This document shows, in pieces, positions 6,459 to 9,218 of a stretch of 9,218 nucleotides of DNA. The notes below the pieces were generated by a model that was not told the DNA's origin, did no database searches, and worked only from the letters and a program-made list of their open reading frames with translations. The translations under genes and the position numbers were made by a program. Source of the DNA: an uncultured Oscillospiraceae bacterium (GTDB lineage Bacteria > Bacillota > Clostridia > Oscillospirales > Oscillospiraceae); NCBI GenBank assembly GCA_934668605.1, contig CAKUNY010000076.1:1-9218 (forward strand). The letters are read 5' to 3'. Position 1 is the stretch's first letter. Every line of letters begins with the position of its first letter.

Positions 6459-6486
6459 ACGCTTCCTCCAACGCTTTGTTTGCCTG

Positions 6487-6495
6487 ATTATATCA
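6487..6495 (-). promoter_or_regulatory. Extended -10 promoter of the exonuclease gene
   Basis: On the minus strand this reads TG-A-TATAAT, a perfect extended -10. No good -35 box is seen. Expected start near 6480, about 22 bases before the ATG, so the exonuclease can be expressed apart from the membrane-protein genes upstream. Confidence 0.6.
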
Positions 6496-6539
6496 TATGG
6501 AGGCGCAATTTTCGAGCCTTGCGCGAAATTTTCCGCGCA

Positions 6540-7316
6540 TCAAACGCCTTGCAGCGCAGCTCCGAACAGCAGCCGCAGAAGCTCCGACGGGTCAACGTGA
6601 TACAGCGCGGCAAACGCTTCCAGCGTGCGTACCTCGCCGGAGCAGCTGCGCAGAATCAGAACCACCGCGGCAAAAAACGCCGCATCCAGGAAAAAGCCCA
6701 GAATCACGTTTCCGTGCCAGTCGTTCACGCGCCGCAGAACCGCTATCGCACCGACTGCCGCCGCCAGACTGAGCGTCGCCTCAAAAAGGCTTCCAAGCGA
6801 GGCGTCGCGCAGCAGCACATACGGCGCGGCGTACAGCAGCAGAACATAGGCCAGGGATAAAATCCGGAGATAATTCCCGGCGAAGCACACCGCTGCCCGA
6901 ACGCCGCGAAGCCGCTTTCCCCGCACGGCAAACATGCAGCCGGCCGCGTCCAGCAGCGCGTAGACGGCAAAAACGAGATACAGGTGCGAGGCCAGCCAGT
7001 CGATTGCCGCAGCCATCAGCATCCACAGAAGAAACACCGGCAAAAACAGCAGAACGCCTGCTGTGAGCACGAGTGTGGGGCTCCCCGTCCCGGCGACGCC
7101 GACTGAATACCCTGTTTGCAGCTCTCCCGCGCCGTCATAGAAGGCCTCGCCCGGATTGACCCAATTGCCCTTTGCGTCATAAAAGCCGTCGCCGGGACTT
7201 CTCAGATATCCCTTTGCGTCATAAAACGCACCGCCGGGGCTGACCCAATTGCCTTTTGCGTCGTAAAAGCCGTCGCCGTCGCTGCGCCAGACGCCCTTTG
7301 CGTCATGAAACCCCAT
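6540..7316 (-). CDS. Membrane protein with N-terminal YDAKGNW tandem repeats
   Basis: A 258-residue protein I cannot name. Residues 1-69 are five tandem 14-residue repeats with consensus [DG]-[GA]-F-Y-D-A-K-G-N-W-V-S-P-G, the last one degenerate (EAFYDGAGELQTG). The repeats have no membrane segment and no signal peptide precedes them. The rest is hydrophobic, with about five likely membrane helices (roughly 81-105, 111-132, 147-169, 177-195, 203-223) and a short tail. The repeat domain recalls glycine/aromatic repeats such as choline- or cell-wall-binding repeats, but it lacks their full signature. The ATG lies inside the end of the preceding membrane-protein gene (14-base overlap) and its own ribosome site is weak, so translation is probably coupled. 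Both genes appear controlled by the divergent XRE repressor. Confidence 0.8.
   Translation of the reverse strand: MGFHDAKGVWRSDGDGFYDAKGNWVSPGGAFYDAKGYLRSPGDGFYDAKGNWVNPGEAFYDGAGELQTGYSVGVAGTGSPTLVLTAGVLLFLPVFLLWMLMAAAIDWLASHLYLVFAVYALLDAAGCMFAVRGKRLRGVRAAVCFAGNYLRILSLAYVLLLYAAPYVLLRDASLGSLFEATLSLAAAVGAIAVLRRVNDWHGNVILGFFLDAAFFAAVVLILRSCSGEVRTLEAFAALYHVDPSELLRLLFGAALQGV
7107..7316 (-). repeat. Five tandem 42-bp coding repeats
   Basis: Units lie at 7275-7316, 7233-7274, 7191-7232, 7149-7190 and 7107-7148, each encoding 14 residues. Units two and four match at about 37 of 42 bases, more than either matches unit three between them, so the array looks like an 84-bp pair duplicated once. The first unit has His for Tyr and the last is eroded. 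Confidence 0.8.
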
Positions 7317-7695
7317 GACCGCTCGACCGACGCTCCTTCAAAAGCGTCAGAAATCTGCACAGGCCGATCACTGCAACAACCATCCCGCCAAAGTACCCGA
7401 CCGTGATATACAGCACAAACACCACCACACCGAGCACAATGTTTCCGGAAAACAGAATGCCGAGCGACGTGACCCCGAACAGCCCGCGCAGGATCGCCCA
7501 GCCAAAGACCAGCATAACAATCGCAAACGCGCCAACCCCAAGCCCTCCAAGGAGCCTGCCGAACTGCCGCAACCCGAGCAGCATCAACAGTCCTCCGGCA
7601 AGGGACAGAGCGAGCGACACGGCCAGCGCGGTCAGGCGCGGCTTGAGATACGTGTACTGCGCTTCCGCGCCAACGCCGAACAATTTTTCTACCAT
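7303..7695 (-). CDS. Small multi-pass membrane protein, unknown function
   Basis: A 130-residue very hydrophobic protein I do not recognise. After a short N-terminal stretch (MVEKLFGVGAEAQYTYLKPR) come about four membrane segments, roughly residues 21-42, 46-70, 76-96 and 97-117, rich in Gly, Leu and Val; the tail KERRSSGHG is basic and probably cytoplasmic. The start at 7695 is chosen because GGGAGG lies 7 bases upstream; an in-frame ATG 11 codons earlier would put that ribosome site inside the gene. It is the first gene of a two-gene unit and overlaps the next gene by 14 bases. A TTGACA-17-TATATT promoter with two operator copies precedes it, divergent from a small XRE repressor. No catalytic residues are evident. 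Confidence 0.75.
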   Translation of the reverse strand: MVEKLFGVGAEAQYTYLKPRLTALAVSLALSLAGGLLMLLGLRQFGRLLGGLGVGAFAIVMLVFGWAILRGLFGVTSLGILFSGNIVLGVVVFVLYITVGYFGGMVVAVIGLCRFLTLLKERRSSGHGVS

Positions 7696-7721
7696 GAAAA
7701 AACCTCCCTGTTGTTTAGGAT

Positions 7722-7760
7722 ATACCAAAATGGGATATTATGAATATACCATTTTGGTAT
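7722..7760. promoter_or_regulatory. 39-bp dyad, two 15-bp operators between divergent genes
   Basis: Perfect 12-bp arms ATACCAAAATGG (7722-7733) and CCATTTTGGTAT (7749-7760) enclose a further ATATT/AATAT pairing, so 34 of 39 positions are symmetric. The right part, ATACCA-TTT-TGGTAT (7746-7760), is itself a perfect 15-bp dyad; the left part, ATACCA-AAA-TGGGAT (7722-7736), matches it with one change. The right copy lies between the -35 and -10 boxes of the membrane-gene promoter and the left copy covers its start. This fits cooperative binding by two dimers of the adjacent XRE repressor. Confidence 0.75.
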
Positions 7761-7771
7761 CATGCTGTCAA
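7743..7771 (-). promoter_or_regulatory. Promoter of the membrane-protein genes
   Basis: On the minus strand a perfect -35 TTGACA (7766-7771) and -10 TATATT (7743-7748) are exactly 17 bases apart. Expected start near 7736, about 40 bases before the ATG at 7695. The spacer is almost filled by the perfect operator copy, so the promoter should be strong but repressible. For the XRE gene on the other strand the promoter is less clear; TATTAT (7736-7741) is a possible -10. Confidence 0.75.
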
Positions 7772-7783
7772 GGGGTGTACGGC

Positions 7784-7987
7784 ATGGTTTTTCGATTGAA
7801 AGAGCTTCGCGAGGCTCGTCATCTTTCCCAGCTCCGGCTGGCAACAGAGCTGAACCTGACACAGAACAGCATCAGCCGCTATGAAAATATGGAGCGCGAG
7901 GCCGATTATGAGACGCTGATTCGCATCGCGGACTATTTTCATGTTTCGCTGGACTATCTGCTTGGCAGGAGCGATGAACCGCGCTGA
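7784..7987 (+). CDS. Small XRE-family repressor
   Basis: A 67-residue protein that is a single Cro/C1 helix-turn-helix domain: RLKELREARHLSQLRLATEL (4-23) holds helices 1-2, NLTQNSISRYEN (24-35) the recognition helix, and ETLIRIADYFHVSLDYLLGRSD (43-64) the closing helices. It has no extra domain, so it likely acts as a simple dimeric repressor. The ATG at 7784 is supported by AGGGG 8 bases upstream; a GTG three codons earlier is less well placed. It is divergent from the two membrane-protein genes, and the 39-bp dyad between them probably lets it control both directions. What relieves repression cannot be seen. Its stop codon lies inside the terminator stem. Confidence 0.9.
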   Translation: MVFRLKELREARHLSQLRLATELNLTQNSISRYENMEREADYETLIRIADYFHVSLDYLLGRSDEPR

Positions 7988-8025
7988 GGGCAAAAAACTG
8001 CCCTCAGCGCGGCCTTTGCTTTCTG
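7979..8025 (+). terminator. Intrinsic terminator of the XRE repressor gene
   Basis: Perfect 13-bp GC-rich stem CCGCGCTGAGGGC (7979-7991) / GCCCTCAGCGCGG (8000-8012) around an A-rich loop, then CCTTTGCTTTCT. The TGA stop of the repressor gene is within the left arm. It may also serve the convergent DUF1653 gene that ends at 8037. Confidence 0.8.
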
Positions 8026-8036
8026 ATCGATTCGCC

Positions 8037-8285
8037 TCAGTGCCCCGCGACGCTCCCGATCTCCTGCAATTCGAAGCGGTAAGCCTGCTTCGCATCCGGA
8101 TACTTTTTCCGATCGACCGGCTCTAAAAACATGGCAAGCGACCTTACCCAGAGCCCGCCGTCGCCGTAGAGCTTGCGGTAGATGACAACAGCCTCCCCCG
8201 TCTCTGAATCGTGCGCCACGGCCTCGGCCACATAATAGTCGCCCTTAAAATGGCGGTACACCCGCCCAATCTGAAGTTCCCGCAT
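8037..8285 (-). CDS. DUF1653 domain protein
   Basis: An 82-residue cytoplasmic protein of the DUF1653 family, recognised from YRHFKGDYY-x-AEAVAHDSETGEAVVIYRKLYGDGGLWVRSLAMFLEPV (10-57), which is nearly the whole family signature. The function is unknown; the fold is thought to be a small beta-rich domain. The remaining 25 residues (DRKKYPDAKQAYRFELQEI...) are typical of the family end. The ATG is preceded by AAAGGAG. A strong terminator ends only about 20 bases upstream of the start, leaving no room for a promoter, so expression probably depends on read-through from the zinc-ribbon gene. It ends convergently against the XRE repressor. Confidence 0.88.
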   Translation of the reverse strand: MRELQIGRVYRHFKGDYYVAEAVAHDSETGEAVVIYRKLYGDGGLWVRSLAMFLEPVDRKKYPDAKQAYRFELQEIGSVAGH

Positions 8286-8305
8286 TGGTGTCTCCTTTCT
8301 GCAAA

Positions 8306-8342
8306 GAAAAAACGGTATGGCCGGGTGGTCATACCGTTTTTG
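8306..8342 (-). terminator. Terminator between zinc-ribbon gene and DUF1653
   Basis: Stem ACGGTATG (8312-8319) / CATACCGT (8330-8337), extended by G-U and two G-C pairs around a GGGT loop, flanked by A-tracts and T-tracts on both sides. On the minus strand it is followed by TTTTTTCTTT, a good termination signal. It sits just after the zinc-ribbon stop (8353) and just before the DUF1653 ribosome site. Confidence 0.8.
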
Positions 8343-8352
8343 ATTGGATTTC

Positions 8353-8802
8353 TTATTCCTTCGGCTCTTCGTCCTCTTCCAGATCGAACTCCAGCTCTTC
8401 GCCGCAGTTCGGGCAGACGGTGGAGCCCTCGTCGAGCATCTGCTCGTCGATGGTGATCTCCTCGCCGCAGGTCGGGCACTTCACCTCGTAAAGCACCTCG
8501 TCGTCGCCGAAGTCGTACTCGTCGTCTTCCGCGTCATCCTCGTCCTCGTCGTCATAGTCCTCGTAATCGTCGTCATCCTCGTCGTCGAGCAGATAGTCGT
8601 CGATGTTGTCGAGATCCTCTTCGATGCAGTCGAGCTCGTCCGAGATCGTGTCCACCACGTCCTCGAGATCGGAAACCGTCTCAGCGACGTCGGAGAGCAT
8701 GTCGACGATGGCGGCAATCATCTTGCCCTCGTCCTTCTCGGTGTCGAGCTTCAGGCCATCCATCAGACCCTTGAGATAAGCAGATTTTTCGGAAAGCGTC
8801 AT
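8353..8802 (-). CDS. CD1247-like protein: acidic linker and zinc ribbon
   Basis: A 149-residue protein with three parts. Residues 1-70 (MTLSEKSAYLKGLMDGLKLDTEKDEGKMI...) match the N-terminal domain of clostridial CD1247-like proteins and look helical, possibly coiled-coil. Residues 73-101 are almost all Asp and Glu with some Tyr. Residues 109-133 form a zinc ribbon, CPTCGEE ... CPNCGEE, with ligands Cys109, Cys112, Cys130 and Cys133. The function is unknown; in clostridia the family is, as I recall, found beside efp, and here it starts 26 bases after efp on the same strand, so the two are co-transcribed. A link to translation is a guess from context. The ATG is preceded by AAAGGAG. The acidic stretch is encoded by a GAC/GAG-rich low-complexity run. 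Confidence 0.85.
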   Translation of the reverse strand: MTLSEKSAYLKGLMDGLKLDTEKDEGKMIAAIVDMLSDVAETVSDLEDVVDTISDELDCIEEDLDNIDDYLLDDEDDDDYEDYDDEDEDDAEDDEYDFGDDEVLYEVKCPTCGEEITIDEQMLDEGSTVCPNCGEELEFDLEEDEEPKE

Positions 8803-8828
8803 AGTTTTGCTCCTTTCAGCGCAGCGTA

Positions 8829-9218
8829 TTAGCCCTTTGCACGACCCAGATATTCGCCCGTACGGGTGTCGATCTGGATTTTGTCGCCCTCGTTGATGAA
8901 CAGGGGAACCTTGATCTCCGCGCCGGTTTCGACGGTCGCGGGCTTGGTGACGTTGGTCGCGGTGTCGCCCTTGACGCCCGGGTCAGCCTTGGTGACGACG
9001 AGCTCGACGAAGTTCGGCGTCTCAATGCCGAAGACGTTGCCCTTGTAGCTCAGCAGCTTGCAGACGGTGTTCTCCTTGATGAAGCGGAAGGAGCTGTCGA
9101 GCGTGTCCTTACTGATGGGGATCATGTCGTAGGTTTCGAGATCCATGAAGTAGTACAGATCGCCGTCGTTGTAGCTGTACTCATAGTCCTTGCGCTCGAT
9201 GAACGCTTCTTCAAACTT
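8829..9218 (-). CDS. efp: Elongation factor P, C-terminal part (partial)
   Basis: The frame is open to the window edge and gives 129 residues of EF-P; about 55 N-terminal residues, including the loop residue that may be modified, lie outside. EF-P binds ribosomes stalled at consecutive prolines and promotes peptide bond formation. The visible part starts [35 protein letters not shown], the end of domain I and the start of domain II, and finishes with the domain III signature [49 protein letters not shown]. The methionine in YYFMDLETY is internal, not a start. The zinc-ribbon gene follows after 26 bases, so both belong to one transcript. The promoter is outside the window. Confidence 0.95.
   Translation of the reverse strand, partial: KFEEAFIERKDYEYSYNDGDLYYFMDLETYDMIPISKDTLDSSFRFIKENTVCKLLSYKGNVFGIETPNFVELVVTKADPGVKGDTATNVTKPATVETGAEIKVPLFINEGDKIQIDTRTGEYLGRAKG

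Noticed and set aside
6520..6539. Inverted repeat TGCGCG / CGCGCA after the repeat-bearing membrane gene as a terminator
   Set aside because: Only six pairs with an eight-base loop and no T-tract on either strand, so it is not a convincing terminator; read-through into the exonuclease gene remains possible.
7315..7743. Open frame of 142 codons antisense to the first membrane-protein gene
   Set aside because: Composition (Gln, Pro, Arg, His rich) is that of a shadow frame and no ribosome site is present.
8344..8832. Open frame on the plus strand giving a Val/Leu-rich, apparently membrane-spanning protein
   Set aside because: The hydrophobic run is the complement of the Asp/Glu codons of the zinc-ribbon gene (GAC/GAG read as GTC/CTC); it has no ribosome site.

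Overview
The window looks like ordinary chromosomal DNA from a GC-rich, Gram-positive anaerobe of the class Clostridia, most likely an Oscillospiraceae/Ruminococcaceae-type gut bacterium. The evidence is: strong AGGAGG-type ribosome binding sites, Bacillota-type sigma-A promoters (including extended -10 promoters), an acetate kinase, a clostridial CD1247-like zinc-ribbon gene directly after efp, and a hairpin repeat starting GCGTAGGGG of a kind I recall as common in that group. The lineage call is inference.

Left part (1-1540): the last codons of acetate kinase (ackA) and its terminator; an orphan TetR-type regulator with a fully consensus promoter (TTGACA-17-TATAAT) and a perfect 18-bp palindromic operator; then, convergent to it, an 82-residue XRE regulator. 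The XRE gene is divergent from a 68-residue cysteine-rich small protein. The region between them holds a 15-bp perfect dyad lying exactly between the -35 and -10 boxes of the small gene. A two-way terminator ends the small gene and the asparaginase gene facing it.

Middle (1541-6458): a minus-strand unit tex -> ansA (RNA-binding transcription accessory protein, then cytoplasmic L-asparaginase). Divergent from tex is a YjjG/YfnB-type HAD nucleotidase; the two share a mirrored pair of extended -10 promoters. After the HAD gene comes a terminator and a ~108-bp MITE-like hairpin element (5619-5726). A stand-alone DEDDh 3'-5' exonuclease follows on the minus strand.

Right part (6540-9218): a small regulated membrane module. 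A 67-residue XRE repressor is divergent from two overlapping minus-strand membrane-protein genes, the second with five tandem 14-residue YDAKGNW-type repeats before its membrane segments. A 39-bp dyad made of two 15-bp operators sits on the strong promoter of the membrane genes. After a terminator come, all on the minus strand, a DUF1653 gene, a CD1247-like acidic zinc-ribbon gene and the C-terminal two thirds of elongation factor P. The transcription order there is efp -> zinc-ribbon -> terminator -> DUF1653.

No stretch over 300 bases lacks a gene or a described element. I saw no tRNA, rRNA, CRISPR array, transposase or phage gene. The most unusual parts are the two XRE-controlled switches (the cysteine-rich small protein, and the repeat-bearing membrane pair), whose operators share the half-site TACCAAA/TTTGGTA.
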